This document shows positions 1 through 13,011 of a stretch of 64,000 nucleotides of DNA, in pieces. The DNA lies in the NCBI GenBank assembly GCA_964016885.1, contig OZ024743.1:126100419-126164418 (forward strand), in the 5' to 3' direction. The translations under genes and the position numbers were made by a program. This stretch comes from Eledone cirrhosa (taxonomy: Eukaryota; Mollusca; Cephalopoda; Octopoda; Eledonidae). The number at the start of each line of letters is the position of its first letter. Position 1 is the stretch's first letter. The notes under the pieces were generated by a model. That model made no database searches and was not told the DNA's origin. It saw only the letters and a program-made list of their open reading frames with translations.

Positions 1-52
1 TTCTTTCTACCAGTGTTGAAATCTGTTTACTTTCATTACTGATTTTTTTTAA

Positions 53-797
<745 letters not shown>

Positions 798-850
798 AAC
801 CCATGCTAGCGTGGAAAATGGGCGTTAAACGAAGATGATAATGATGATAT
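798..850 (+). repeat. RTE 3'-end fragment
   Basis: The block starts with ACCCATGCTAGCGTGG and ends in ACGTTAAACG followed by imperfect GATGAT units, which matches the 3' end of the RTE LINEs in this window. It lies back to back with the opposite-strand copy at 877. Confidence 0.7.
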
Positions 851-876
851 ATATGTGTGTATATATATATATATAT

Positions 877-1200
877 ATCATCATCATCATCGTTTAATGT
901 GCATCTTCCACGCTAGCATGGGTTGGACGGTTTTGTTCCACTAGAGGCAAGATTGGTCAGGTGACCGTGTCTCGCTCGTACAGAACTGTCCTTGGCAGGT
1001 TTTCTATGGCTGGATGCCCTTCCTAACACCAACCACATTTACAGTGTGGACTGGGAGCCTTTTTACTGTGTCTCCTAAATGACCACTTTACATGTGGACT
1101 AGGTGCTTCTCGTCGTGTCACCGACACAACCACTTTACAGTGGATGGAAATGGGAGTATAGAGTAGGGTGTGTGTGTATGGGGGGGGGGGTATGTTGGGT
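877..1200 (-). repeat. RTE-derived 3' repeat, minus strand
   Basis: It begins on the + strand with ATCATCATCATCGTTTAA and the CACGCTAGCATGGGTT box, then the conserved block of the RTE 3' region (TGGATGCCCTTCCTAACACC and CACTTTACAGTGTGG-type units). It ends near a G-run at 1180-1190. No coding part is present. Confidence 0.75.
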
Positions 1201-1710
1201 TAAGAGGTGCCTACTGACTGTAGGTTTAAGTTTGTAATTATATCTCTATATATATAAAACGGTAGATGTCTGTCTGTGTGTGTGTATGATTTTTATGCAT
1301 TTCCACATTTCTCTACCGATTTTGATGATTTTTTTTCCAATGTGCTCCAAATTTACCAGGGCAGGTTAACGCGTAATTACTTTGGCCAAAAATTTCCTGC
1401 TTCTATGAAAAAAAATTGATAAAACTAAATACATGCTGTAACCCTCTCTCTTACACGCTTCATTCCTCTCACTACCCTCAATCTCCTCTGCAACTCTCTT
1501 TAAAAGGTTACTGCCTCCGTCTCCATTACAGTTTAGAACGACGACAAATCTTCTCTCTCTATAATAGATCATTCACCCTCTTCGTTCGTCATACATCAAA
1601 TATCAAAATTTAAAAAGCCGATAACACTAAATACATACTGCTCTCTCAACGTTACATTTTACATCAAATAACAAATATTCAAAAGCAACAGATGAATTCA
1701 GATTGGATCC

Positions 1711-4309
1711 ATGTCTGTCATTTGCCAATATTGTCGGGCAAAAAAATGGCCTGGGGAGACTTCAGGGATGTGCTGCTCTGACGGCAAAGTGAAACTGCCT
1801 CCTCTACAGGAACCACCACAACCTTTGAAGTCTCTACTGACCGATGCCACAGCGGAGTCGGAACACTTCCTTCGATGTTCCAGGAGATACAACGCTGCCT
1901 TGCAAATGACCTCTTTCGGAGCTAACATCATACGCGAGGACGGCTTCATGCCTACCTTTAAAGTTCAAGGACAAATTTACCACAGAATCGGTTCGCTACT
2001 GCCCACAACAGACGGACAGCCCCAGTTCCTACAGCTATACTTTGTCACTGACTATTTGGACCAAGCAGAACGACGCGCTTCAATTTCGCCTGGCACAGAC
2101 ATGAAAATTATGTTGCAAATCCAGAGAATGCTGCACAAAAACAACAACTACATTCGCAGTTTTAAATGTGCATTGGAGGCTGCTCCGTTGCCAAATTTTT
2201 GCTGTTATAATCGACGCTGACAGGAAACCACCAGGCACCCATGCCGGACGTTTTAACACTCCCACGTGCAATGAAATAGCTGTGCTTCTTCATGGAGAAC
2301 AGCACAACAAGCGGGACATCATACTTCAGTGTAGGGACAATAGTCTGCAACAGATCAGCGAGATGCATAGGTCCTACGACGCATGCCAATATCCCCTACT
2401 TTTCCCATTCGGTGACGACAGATATCACTTTGGAATTGCTTTGTGCAACTGCAACAAAACTGTTTCCTCTATGCAATTCTACACCTACCGATTCATGGTC
2501 CGCGAATGCTGCTTTAACCAACTCCACCGTGCAAGAGTACTCTTCAACCAGCTTGCTGTAGACGCGTGCGCAAAGATGGAATCTGAAAGGCTGTGCTACA
2601 TAAGGAACAATCAAGCACCCCTTCGTTCGGACAGCTACATTCACTTACAGGATGGATAAGGAATGACGTTGATCCGAGAACCTAGGAAAACATTGTATCC
2701 TTCCGGCGACCTTCATTGGGAGTCCCCGATACATGAGTGAACGCACACAGGATGCTATGACGTACGTGCATCTCTATGGCAGACCGGATCTCTTCATCAC
2801 TTCAACATGCAACCCTAAGTGGAATGAAATTACCGACCGCGGAATTATTCCCCGGACAAAGGGCGTCAGACAGACACGATCTTACGGCACGAGTCTTTCA
2901 CTTGAAGTTGACAAAACTTATTGAACTCCTAAAATCAGGTAAGGCCTTTGGACCTGTTAGGTGCTACGTATACACCGTTGAGTGGCAAAAGAGAGGCCTG
3001 CCGCACGCTCACCTACTCATTTGGCTGATAACGAAAATCAACACAAGCAGCATTGATAGCATCATTTCAGCAGAAATACCCGACCCAAAATTAGACAGAG
3101 AACTCCACAACATCGTCACTGCTCACATGGTTCATGGGCCATGCGGAAACGGTTTCAACATGAATTCTCCATGCATTAAAGAAAGAAGGTGCACCAAGAG
3201 GTATCCTAGGCCATTCCTCCGGGAAACTTGGACAGGTGGCGATGGTTAACCATTAAACCGCCGCAAGGAGCCAGCGGACGGAGGAATTGTTGCGAAAACC
3301 CCACATCACCACGTCGACAACTGGTGGATTGTACCCTACTGCCCACTTCTGCTTAAATTGTTTAACACCCACATTAACGTTGAATACTGCCACTCCGTCA
3401 AATCGATAAAGTACGTCTGCAAGTATATCAATAAGGGGTCCGATGCTGCGTCCTTTGGTCTTACAATGGAGAACAACCGAGACGAAGTAACTCGATACCA
3501 GGTTGGCCGATACATCAGCAGCATTGAAGCGTTCTGGCGATTCTTCCACTTTGCAATACACCATAACTACCCCCCAATCAAACAGTTGGCGGTGCACCTT
3601 GAAAACGGTCAAAGAGTCTACTTCACCGCCTCCACCGCTGCTGAGATAGCAGAGGAACCCAAGGACACCACACTTACAGCATTTTTTAAGTTATGCCGAA
3701 ACGATCCCTTCCTTCGCCAAGACCATCTTCTACTCTCAGGTGCCATCATACTACACATGGAACACAGACAACAGAATTTGGTTAAGAAGGATGAAAGGAC
3801 AACCCGTCAAGGGACATCCAGACATTAAAATGTCCCCTACCCTTGGGAGACTGTACACCATTCATCCTAACCAACAGGAATGCTTTTATCTCCACCTTCT
3901 ACTGCATGACGTGGTAGGACCGACATCTTTCGACGATCTGAAAACAATCAACGGAGAGCTTTGTACTTCATTCCACGCAGCCTGCCTTAGACGGGGTCTA
4001 CTGGAAGATGGCGCTCAGTGGGATGCGACATTGGCGGAGGCGGCTACAATGCACTCACCGCGAACTCTTCGGCAACTCTTTGCGGTGCTACTGCAGACAT
4101 GCGAGTTAAGCAACCCTGCATCCTTATGGGACAAATACAAAGAGGACCTTTCCGAAGACTACATACACCAAGGACAACTGCTACTCCCTCATTCAGACGT
4201 ACAACTCAGCGACGAATTCTTCAACAAAGCTCTCATTGACATCGAGGACAAAATCCTAACTGCCGGCGGAAATGACCTTCCATTCTATGGACTGCCAAAA
4301 GTTCAGTGA
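1711..4309 (+). pseudogene. Helitron Rep endonuclease part, frameshifted
   Basis: Open pieces at 1711-2220, 2168-2659, 2776-3249, 3358-3828 and 3740-4309 read together as a Helitron helicase-like N-terminal region. An N-terminal Cys pair precedes the Rep part. The HUH motif appears as EWQKRGLPHAHLL (2980-3018). The Tyr motif YVCKYINKG is at 3412-3438 and supplies the nicking tyrosines in active elements. Each piece ends by frameshift or stop, so no functional protein is made. The order and spacing of motifs match the Rep domain of animal Helitrons. Confidence 0.88.
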
Positions 4310-5770
4310 ACGGGCTCCGACAAACTTCCGACAGGCATAATTCAGGAAACTGCCTACGACGTCCACGCCCTCGAACTGTTCATCAACGAAAACGAGCTGA
4401 AATTGTTGCAGGACCAACGGCAGGTGTATGACATAGTTTGCACTTCCATTCATCAACGCAGAGGAGGTATCTTCTTTTTGGACGCCCCAGGAGGAACTGG
4501 TAAAACATTCATCAATAAACTCCTCCTCGCCAAAGTGTGTCAGCAGAAAGGAATCGCCCTGGCTGTGGCTTCTTCTGGCATTGCCGCAACTCTGCTGCCT
4601 GGAGGTAGGACCGCCCATTCCGCATTTAAACTGCCATTCAACACGACTTCAGACGACACAATAACCTGCAACATCACCAAGGACTCTGACAAAGCTGAAG
4701 TCTTGAAAAGATGCCACCTAATTGTGTGGGACGAATGCACAATGGCCCATAAAGGGTCACTTGAGGCATTAGACAGGACCCTACGAGACATCAGGGAATG
4801 CAACCGGCCGATGGGAGGAGTACTTCTACTGCTGTCTGGCGATTTTCGACAAACTCTTCCAGTTGTTCCAAAAGCTACCATGGCCGACACTGTGGGGGCT
4901 TGCATTAAGTCATCTCTCCTGTGGCAGGAAGTGACAATCCTGACCCTCACAACAAACATGAGAGCCCAACTGCTCGGCGACCACTCAGCAGCCGACTTCT
5001 CAAAGGACCTCTTAACAGTTGGTGACGGCACTGCACCTTCAGATGCAGCTGGAGAAATGGCAGTCTCGCAAAGTAGGCACCGTTGTCGACACTGTTGACG
5101 ACCTCACAGCATCTGTCTTTCTCGATATGTCGACCAACTACAAAAACACGAGTTGGCTATGCGATAGAGCCATATTGGCTCGCAAAAATGTCTCAGTTGC
5201 AAAAATCAATGAGGATCTTCTGCAACGCATTCCTGGAAACCTCCGTACCTACAAATCTGTGGACAAAGTGGTGGACAAAGATGAGGTTGACGATTTTCTA
5301 ACAGAATTCCTCAATTCCTTGGACCTCTCTGGACTGCCACCTCACGAACTGCGCGTTAAAGTTGGGACTCCAGTGATGCTGTTGAGGAACCTGGAACCAC
5401 TACGTCTCTGCAACAGAACACGGTTAGTGGTAAAAAACCTCCTGCCGCATGTAATTGAAGCCACAATTCTCACGGGCTGCGGCGCTGGAGAAAACGTCTT
5501 CATAGCCAGAATACCATTAACTCCATCAGGTACGGAATGCCCCTGTACTCTGCGCCGACTTCAAAATTCCCCGTTAAACTTTGCTTCGCGATGTCAATCA
5601 ACAAGTCCCAAGGCCAAACGCTATCAACGGCAAGCCTGCATTTAGCCCAGCCGTGCTTCTCACACGGCCAATTATACACTGCATACTCAAGAGTGGGATG
5701 CAAGCAGAACTTATTCATACTTGCACCCAAAGGCAGAACAAAAAATGTGGTCTACATAGAGGTGTTGTGA
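4310..5770 (+). pseudogene. Helitron Pif1-like helicase part, frameshifted
   Basis: Pieces 4403-5098, 5019-5645 and 5537-5770 cover a superfamily 1 helicase. The Walker A motif DAPGGTGKTF is at 4481-4510. A DEC-type Walker B follows near 4729. The C-terminal INKSQGQTL plus SHGQLYTAYSRV (from 5597) matches helicase motif VI of Pif1/Helitron proteins. In the element this domain would unwind the displaced strand during rolling-circle transposition. At least two frameshifts (near 5040 and 5550) break it. Confidence 0.9.
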
Positions 5771-5920
5771 CTCCTCTATTCAGCACCACTGCAGTCTTGC
5801 CAGTCTGACATATAGTGAGTAGATACTATTGTTGTATATCTTCAAACTTACCCGTATTTACTTTCAATGCCTCAATATTCATAATTGAGTGGAATCATTA
5901 AAAGTACTTTAAAGCAATTA

Positions 5921-5951
5921 AACTCCGAGCAACGCCGGGCACTTCTGCTAG
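5921..5951 (+). other. Helitron 3' terminal hairpin and CTAG end
   Basis: A short GC-rich stem (CCG...CGG around AGCAACGC) lies about 12 bases before CTAG and the host T. This is the usual rolling-circle termination signal of the family. Confidence 0.75.
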
Positions 5952-5957
5952 TATATA

Positions 5958-6562
5958 TATAGCAACGATGGTTGCTAGACACTGTACAGCTTAATTCGGA
6001 ATGTTTGTTTACAAACACACCGAGCATTATAATAAATGTTCGGTGAATCCATACATACATATATATGTGTGTGCATGTATGTATATATACATACTACTGT
6101 ACGTCTGTATACATATATGTATGTACGTATACATACTTATATTTAAGTAACAGCCGTACTAAGAGTGACAAATGAAATTTTGTTTCATTTTTTCCGTTTA
6201 TCGTTTTCGGTGCACCCGGCCGATTAACTCATTCGATATGCAAATTAGGCTACTCAGCCGTTAATATGCATAAGGAAAGTATATACTTTCAGACGTTCAA
6301 TCATCTGGCAGGAAGGTATACGTTGCTGACGATAGCTAATAAGCTTAAAACTAGTACAGCGTTCCTTTGTCAGTGTTGAACAAATGAGCATCGATGGTTG
6401 CTAGACACTACGGCTTAATTCGGGATGTTTGTTTACAAACACATCGAGCATTATAATAAATGTTCGGTCAATCCATACGTACATATATATATGTGTGCAT
6501 GTATGTATATATATATATATATACATACTACTGTACATCTGTATACATATATGTATGTACGT

Positions 6563-6580
<18 letters not shown>
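5958..6580. repeat. Direct repeat of 426-bp period (one and a partial unit)
   Basis: The block GATGGTTGCTAGACAC starts at 5967 and again at 6393. About 170-190 bp after each copy match closely, including a TGTTTGTTTACAAACAC palindrome. The unit between the copies contains the hammerhead-like motif at 6309-6372. This could be a tandem pair of terminal repeats (PLE-like or retrozyme-like) or a short satellite; the family is not identified. Confidence 0.75.
6309..6372 (+). ncRNA. Hammerhead-like ribozyme motif, G12 changed to A
   Basis: CTGACGA (6326-6332) is followed by a helix II AGCT/AGCT with AATA loop, then AAA where GAA is expected, then ACTAGT as a minimal helix III and A6356 as the predicted cleavage base. 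Helix I pairs ACGTTG (6320-6325) with CAGCGT (6357-6362), with a further GGAAG/CCTTT helix beyond an internal loop. The overall type I fold is convincing. The G12-to-A change and a T/T pair at the base of helix II suggest a decayed copy. Confidence 0.6.

Positions 6581-6622
<42 letters not shown>
6565..6622. repeat. (TA)n microsatellite
   Basis: An uninterrupted TA tract. Reading frames across it are artefacts. Confidence 0.95.
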
Positions 6623-6624
<2 letters not shown>

Positions 6625-6718
6625 CCAAAGATTAATATGGTTCATTGATTACTCAATGAATATAGTTTTACAATAGATTAAAAGCACTCTACAAAGAAGT
6701 TTTCTGGAGTTATTAATA

Positions 6719-7140
6719 TTATTCAAAATATTAATAAATGAAGACATTCACATAATCAAAATATATGTTTTATTATGAGAGTATTGAAGTTTGCTTGAAG
6801 CATTGTGGAATAATAAGGTAAATTTCTTTAAGTCGTTTGGAAGCCTCGACAATGCAAATGGGTAAATCTCCGGGTAACAAGATCCGGTGGTGGAGAGAGA
6901 GATGTAAGTGGGTGTACGTTGAGATGCGTGGCGTGTATAAGACATGTAGAGGAATGAAGGAAAGAGCATAAAGGATAAAATTAAAATAACAACACGAGAG
7001 AGAGTTACCTTGGGAGAGATTTAATTGTCCCTATATATTTTGGATTTACAACCATCAACTGGGGGTTTTTTCAGGGGTGGGGGAAAGGTTGTCTGTCGGA
7101 AAGGTGCGAAACGCGTCCTCCGCTGTTCGTTGTTTTGAAT
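6719..7140 (-). repeat. PLE-type terminal fragment inside an outer inverted repeat
   Basis: 6719-6770 is repeated inverted at 7362-7415. The segment 6775-7140 follows the same plan as the long arms at 61770-62372: an AATGCA...AAATCTCCGGG block, a TTACC...GAGATTTAAT block, then CCATCAAC followed by a G-run. It is therefore probably an older PLE terminal repeat of a related family. Confidence 0.55.
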
Positions 7141-7209
7141 ATGTTTTATTATATATATTTCGAAGGTACTGTGCTGTTTTTCAGTACGTCCTCGTCAGAT
7201 AAAATACAT
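7141..7209 (-). ncRNA. Hammerhead ribozyme (left arm, minus strand)
   Basis: Read on the minus strand: helix I 5' strand TATTTTAT, core CTGACGA (7198-7192), helix II with nine of ten pairs (GGACGTACTG with CAGTACCTTC, one C/C mismatch), core GAA (7161-7159), an eight-base helix III ATATATAT with a TA loop, cleavage triplet ATA, then ATAAAA closing helix I. All invariant core bases are present. Predicted cleavage lies between 7150 and 7149. Hammerheads of this kind are known from the terminal repeats of Penelope-like elements. Confidence 0.82.
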
Positions 7210-7299
7210 GAATTGATGTATGACATACGTCAACGGTCTTGATGGTTCAATACTGGAATTGAACCATCAAGACCGTTGACGTATGTCATACATCAATTC

Positions 7300-7369
7300 A
7301 TGTATTTTATCTGACGAGGACGTACTGAAAAATAGCACAGTACCTTCGAAATATATATAATAAAACATT
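7300..7369 (+). ncRNA. Hammerhead ribozyme (right arm, plus strand)
   Basis: TATTTTAT pairs with ATAAAACA as helix I. Core CTGACGA is at 7311-7317. Helix II is GGACGTACTG with CAGTACCTTC. GAA lies at 7348-7350, helix III ATATATAT at 7351-7358, and cleavage is predicted after A7359. It differs from the left-arm copy by one loop base. The whole catalytic core is intact. Confidence 0.82.
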
Positions 7370-7409
7370 TATTTTGATTATGTGAATGTCTTCATTTATT
7401 AATAATTTG

Positions 7410-7416
<7 letters not shown>

Positions 7417-7449
<33 letters not shown>

Positions 7450-8559
7450 GATAACAAGTTATCGTTTTAGGTAATCCAGATAGAGGTTGTGAGTACTCTG
7501 TACTATGGATAGTTTTAACGTATGGCATTGTTTGACTCAACAAGAGGTTTCCTTAGTTAGGTAGCGAGTTTGCGAGAATTCCCATGCAGGTCATTCTTGG
7601 AGTAATAGAAGTGAAAGGGTGAATAATAACATGGTCGGCTGTACAAAAAGCGTTTTATTTACAGTATTAACAATTGTTTCATTGATCAGGTGAGTCTAAA
7701 GGCTGCTAATCACTCGAAGTTGCGTCACTCGACCTTAAATACAGTGTGTCTCTGATCAAATCATCGGAATACTGAAGGATGTAACACAGGGCACTGGTAT
7801 TTATAGATACATCGGAGAATCAAGTGAATGAAAACAATAACGTCAATAATAAAAGATAATAATAAAGAAGTAAAAATGATAAAGATGTAAAGATGTATCT
7901 GTCAACCGACCAACAGATCATTAAATCAACATCATAAATCTCCCAACATCTCTTCCACTCTCTCTCTATAACCGCATCACCTCCATTAAGATAAAACAAT
8001 CAGTCTGCCAGACCTTATCACCCATATATCATCACTGCCCCTTTCACTTTTTATTCTCTATCTACTCCTTCCTGGTCCTTAGTCCTACCCCTTATGCCTC
8101 ATCCTCGAATCCTTATCCTCACTCTCTGTCTCCTGTCCCTTATCTCTTTCTCTCTTGTTATTTTTTATTTTAATCCTCTAGGATTTTATTGCACCTCTTG
8201 CATTTTTATTTCAACAATTTATACTACATATCATGTATTTCGTATTTCTTTTCATGTTATTGTTATCTTTACCATCATCACTATTTTACACATCCACTTA
8301 CTCACAATTATAACTTCAACTACCACCACCACCACTACTACTATTATCAGCAACCGTATTTCGTACTTATTTTTTACATCTTTATCATTAAAGTTTAGGC
8401 TGAAACATAGGTCTCGGGGGTCGTGCAAGTTTATGCACAAACAAGGAGTCTGAATACAGATCCTTCCTTGATGAAGTCACTCATAATGTGACAGCTCATC
8501 TAGCTTATAGAAGGATGGAAAATAGACATTAAACATGAGAAGTGTATGATCTACCGCAT
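7417..8559. other. Intron 1, microsatellite and unassigned DNA
   Basis: A (TA)n tract at 7417-7446 precedes low-complexity, AT-rich sequence. 8300-8350 holds a short ACC/ACT trinucleotide run. No motif-bearing frame, RNA gene or terminal repeat was recognised. Confidence 0.5.
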
Positions 8560-8765
8560 GAAACCACATTAACGAGACATTCTTGAAAAGTACAAAAGAG
8601 TATCTAGACTGCATTACATTTAAAAAAATTAAAGTTTCTTCTCAAATGTAGCAACATTTTCACAATGGTCTGTCCACAACTAAAGATACTATAAACATTT
8701 GAATTAAGAAACCTGTTTTTTTATATTTTCTTCTAAATGATTACAGGATGTTAAGAGTAATGTAC
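8560..8765 (+). repeat. Dispersed repeat ending near GATGTTAAGAGT
   Basis: It shares AGACATTCTTGAAAAGTAC, AAAGATACTATAAACATTTG and a terminal TGTTAAGAGT with copies at 9530-9722 and (minus) 44145-44297. It sits 60 bp before the second visible exon. It may be a small DNA element with a TTAA-type end. Confidence 0.6.
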
Positions 8766-8804
8766 ACCTGGAGCGTGTATTTCCTTATATGTCAGCAACT
8801 CTGA

Positions 8805-9188
<384 letters not shown>

Positions 9189-9225
9189 ATCATACTTTAA
9201 CACATATCATTGTCAGATTCATTAA

Positions 9226-9722
<497 letters not shown>

Positions 9723-9724
9723 AT

Positions 9725-10380
9725 ATAGGCACTGGCATGGCTGTGTGATTAAGGAACTCACTTTGCAACAACAAAGTTTTGTGCTTAGTCTCATTGTGTG
9801 ACAACTTCGGTCTTTTACTATAACCCTAGGGTGACCAATGTCTTGTGATTAGAATTTAGTAGACAGATATTGCAGAAGCCCATTGTCATCATCATCATTT
9901 AATGTTTGATTTCCCTGCTAGCAAGGCTGGACAGGTCATTACAGACAAAGTCACTACTTAATCAGTGTTATTGACCTCTCAGATGGACCAGGAGACTGCT
10001 TCTCACATTCATTCCGATATGCTACAGAGTACACCAGATGCATTTTATCATGACACTAGCACTAGATTGGTTGTCATGTCTTCAACACACCTGTGACTAG
10101 ACAGGTCAAGTGACTACATCTTACTCATATGTTCCATTGACATGGTTTCTATGGTTGAATGCCGTTCTTAATGCCAACCACTTTACAGGATATACTGGGT
10201 GCTTTTCATCATTGCACCAGCATTACCACTTTATAGAGTGGGCTGGGTGCATTTTATTGTGGTATCAGCACCTCCCTATTACAACACCTTATCCAGGCCA
10301 AGAAGGCAGTGATGGGAATGGTTGGAGCTAAGAGGGGGTGGCATAGACACACAAGTATATACAATGCATCTCCATTTCTC
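9725..10380 (-). repeat. Short SINE-like piece followed by RTE 3' repeat (minus)
   Basis: 9725-9870 has a tRNA-like head (TGGCATGGCTGTGTGATTAA). From 9888 the + strand reads CATCATCATCATTTAATG, then the RTE 3' blocks (GGTTTCTATGGTTGAATGCC, ACTTTACAGGATATACTGGG). Both are diverged. Confidence 0.6.
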
Positions 10381-10593
10381 ATACAACATTAACAATGTAC
10401 ATTATCTTTCGAATTGTGGCTTTGTAGATCCAGTAGATATCTCATGCTGGTTTTTTCATGTTTTATTTTTGTGAAAAAAAAAATGTTACTTATATTGTTT
10501 CACAGAAGGAATAGAATTAAATTTAAAAACATCAGAAACATTTTTTTTTTTATTTCATCTTTTGAGAAGAGTTTTATATATTTTCTATTGTAG

Positions 10594-11211
<618 letters not shown>

Positions 11212-11299
11212 TATTATAAAGGGTCAGGGCCCTGGCAGCCAGTTTTGGACTCAAGAACTGGCAAGATCTCAGCCGTCGGGGTCCTGACCCTGTATAATA
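11212..11299. repeat. Strong stem-loop with nested inner hairpin
   Basis: The outer arms pair TATTATAAAGGGTCAGGGCC (11212 onward) with 11278-11299, about 19 of 21 positions. An inner GCCAGTT/AACTGGC helix (11238-11262) is perfect. The origin is unknown; it lies 100 bp before a PLE terminal repeat. Confidence 0.6.
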
Positions 11300-11377
11300 T
11301 AACCATATTCTACTAACCTAAGTATCAAGTACTTTGTTGAGTAATGGTCTAACCAGTTTCAAACTGAATCCATCCTG

Positions 11378-11402
<25 letters not shown>

Positions 11403-11408
<6 letters not shown>

Positions 11409-11660
11409 GAACAGATTAAAGTTTAAGCAAAGAATCACTGCTTTCACCCTTAACGGGATCTTCTGAAACTAAAAAAATTAATATGTTGACGCAGAAGTAA
11501 ATATTTCAAAAAAAACGTTACAACCGAACGAAACCAAGCAGACGATACTTTGGTCCGTGAAGACGTTCTCTGGCAATGAACGGAAAAAAAGCGAGGATAA
11601 TTACGTTGTTATGTGGAGCGTGAAGAACAATTTCTTGCAAAGATAAAACCACATTTATGG
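11403..11660 (-). repeat. PLE terminal repeat (pLTR), inverted partner of 16887-17165
   Basis: Contains the reverse complement of the arm of the PLE at 52993-54515: AACAGATTAAAGTTTAAGCA, the CCCTTAACGGGATC hairpin and the ACGATACTTTGGT block. The matching opposite-strand copy at 16887 extends to the same ACCACATTTAT boundary. No PLE coding sequence remains between the two; an RTE and other repeats fill the space. Confidence 0.8.
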
Positions 11661-11839
11661 TATAAAAGAAGTCATTAGACTAATATTCTATTTAGAATAA
11701 CTGAATGATTTCCAGCTCCAGAGTTTGAGAATAATGTAAATAAAATTATTAAATGAAAATGACAGAAGTTATTAGTAAAAGTAAATAATGATGAGAACAT
11801 TAATGTATTGTTATAAGATTTAGGCCCATGCATATGTAT

Positions 11840-12220
11840 ACATGCATATATACGACCATGACCTCTGGCGTCACGCAGTAATACAGAAGACCCAACTTCC
11901 CACGGGTACAAGCCAAAGCTGAAGCATATAGACAATATGCCCCCACCAACTCCCACTGCAAATTTGTGTTGGAGGTGCCACGCAAAAAAGTACCCAGCCC
12001 ACGCTGTAAAGTGGACATGTAGGCGCCACAAAAGAAAAAGCACCCAGCACGCACTGTAAATGAGGTTGGTGTTAGGAAGGGCATCCAGCTGTAGAAATCA
12101 AGCGAGAATCAGTTCCCGTATGAGCAAGACAAGATCAGCCGACCAGACATTGCCCACAACAAGACAACCTGTCTAACCCATGCTAGCATGGAAGAGCGGA
12201 CATAAAACAGTGATGATGAT
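11840..12220 (+). repeat. RTE 3'-end copy (plus)
   Basis: Ends CTAACCCATGCTAGCATGGA followed by ACATAAAACAGTGATGATGA; upstream blocks (ACGCAGTAATACAG, GCACCCAGC, GGGCATCCAGCTGTAGAAAT) match the 3' region of the RTE copies at 13822 and 30515. Confidence 0.8.
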
Positions 12221-12402
12221 ATATATATATCAATAATATTAATATATATACTAATAATATTAATATATATATATAAACAATGAGTTATTTGTTTCGTTGA
12301 TTATTCAACAAAGTTAATTTATAACAGATTAGAAGCACTCAACAGCATTCTTTTGGAGTATAATATCAATAATATTAATAAATGGAAAATACCCTTATAA
12401 AA

Positions 12403-12480
12403 CCATATTTATTTTATTATACATATTTCAAGGGTACCAGTATTTTGGTACGCTTTCGTCAAATAAAATATTTGGTTTAA
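12403..12480 (-). ncRNA. Hammerhead ribozyme copy with C3 lost
   Basis: Minus-strand counterpart of 13609-13684. Helix II (GCGTACC with GGTACC) and GAAA are present, but the core reads TTGACGA instead of CTGACGA (A at + position 12462). C3 is part of the catalytic core, so cleavage is expected to be impaired. Confidence 0.7.
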
Positions 12481-12829
12481 AGATAATGACATATCGACAT
12501 ATGAACTTAATGTTATGAGTTCAATGCGGATAGTGGATAAATATTCAAAACTCAGGATAAATATACTAATGAGGATAACGTTAAAACTGAAAAGAACCGT
12601 TAAGTTTAGACGCTAGATATATTTAAATAATTATCTCAATTGTTTTCTATTAAAATTGAAGAAAGAAATATTTAAAGCTAGTTTCGGAATATTTATAGAA
12701 ATATGCATATATATGTCCGAACATATTTACATGGGTATAGAAAGCATGAAATAATTATATTTATTTTTATTTATTTAATTTTATAATTTGGAAGTATTTA
12801 TAATATTAAGGTGAGAACTATAAATTAAT

Positions 12830-13011
12830 TGTTTCTACTTTTGGCACAAGGCCATCAATTACCCAGTACATTACTGCTACTTTATTTTATCGACCCCGTA
12901 AGGATGAAAGGCAAAGTGAACCTCGGCGGGATTTGAACTCACACCGTAAAGGGACGTAACTATGCTGGAAAGCATAGCGTCCAACTCTCTACCGATACTG
13001 CCAATCCACCA
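12830..13011 (-). repeat. tRNA-derived SINE with 18-bp target duplication
   Basis: On the minus strand it begins GGTGGATTGGCAGTATCGGT (A-box-like), carries GAGTTCAAATCCCGCC (B box) and ends GTGCCAAAAGTAGAAACA. TGAGAACTATAAATTAAT flanks it exactly at 12812-12829 and 13012-13029. Such tRNA-related SINEs are known in cephalopods. Sister copies are at 47424, 51564, 51770 and 52170. Confidence 0.88.

Larger units (their letters stand above)
1243..5951 (+). mobile_element. Helitron (rolling-circle transposon), ends recognisable, genes broken
   Basis: The left end is TCTCTATATATATAAAAC at 1243, preceded by A. The right end is a CCGAGCAACGCCGG hairpin followed by CTAG at 5948-5951, followed by T. 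This fits Helitron rules: 5' TC, 3' CTRR, insertion between A and T, no target duplication, no terminal inverted repeat. Inside, a Rep (HUH) region and a Pif1-like helicase region run in one direction but over at least eight reading-frame pieces. The length of 4709 bp suits an autonomous-type element now inactive. Confidence 0.9.
7141..7369. repeat. Nearly perfect palindrome, about 112-bp arms
   Basis: The arms mirror each other around an ACTGGA centre at about 7252-7257, with one visible mismatch (C versus T in the hammerhead loop). Each arm carries a complete hammerhead fold, transcribed outward from the centre. Such a palindrome could extrude as a cruciform or make hairpin RNA. Confidence 0.9.

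Noticed and set aside
12830..13011. tRNA gene
   Set aside because: A and B boxes are present but the cloverleaf is not, and identical tails recur many times; it is a SINE. The same holds for 17405, 47424 and 51564-52352.
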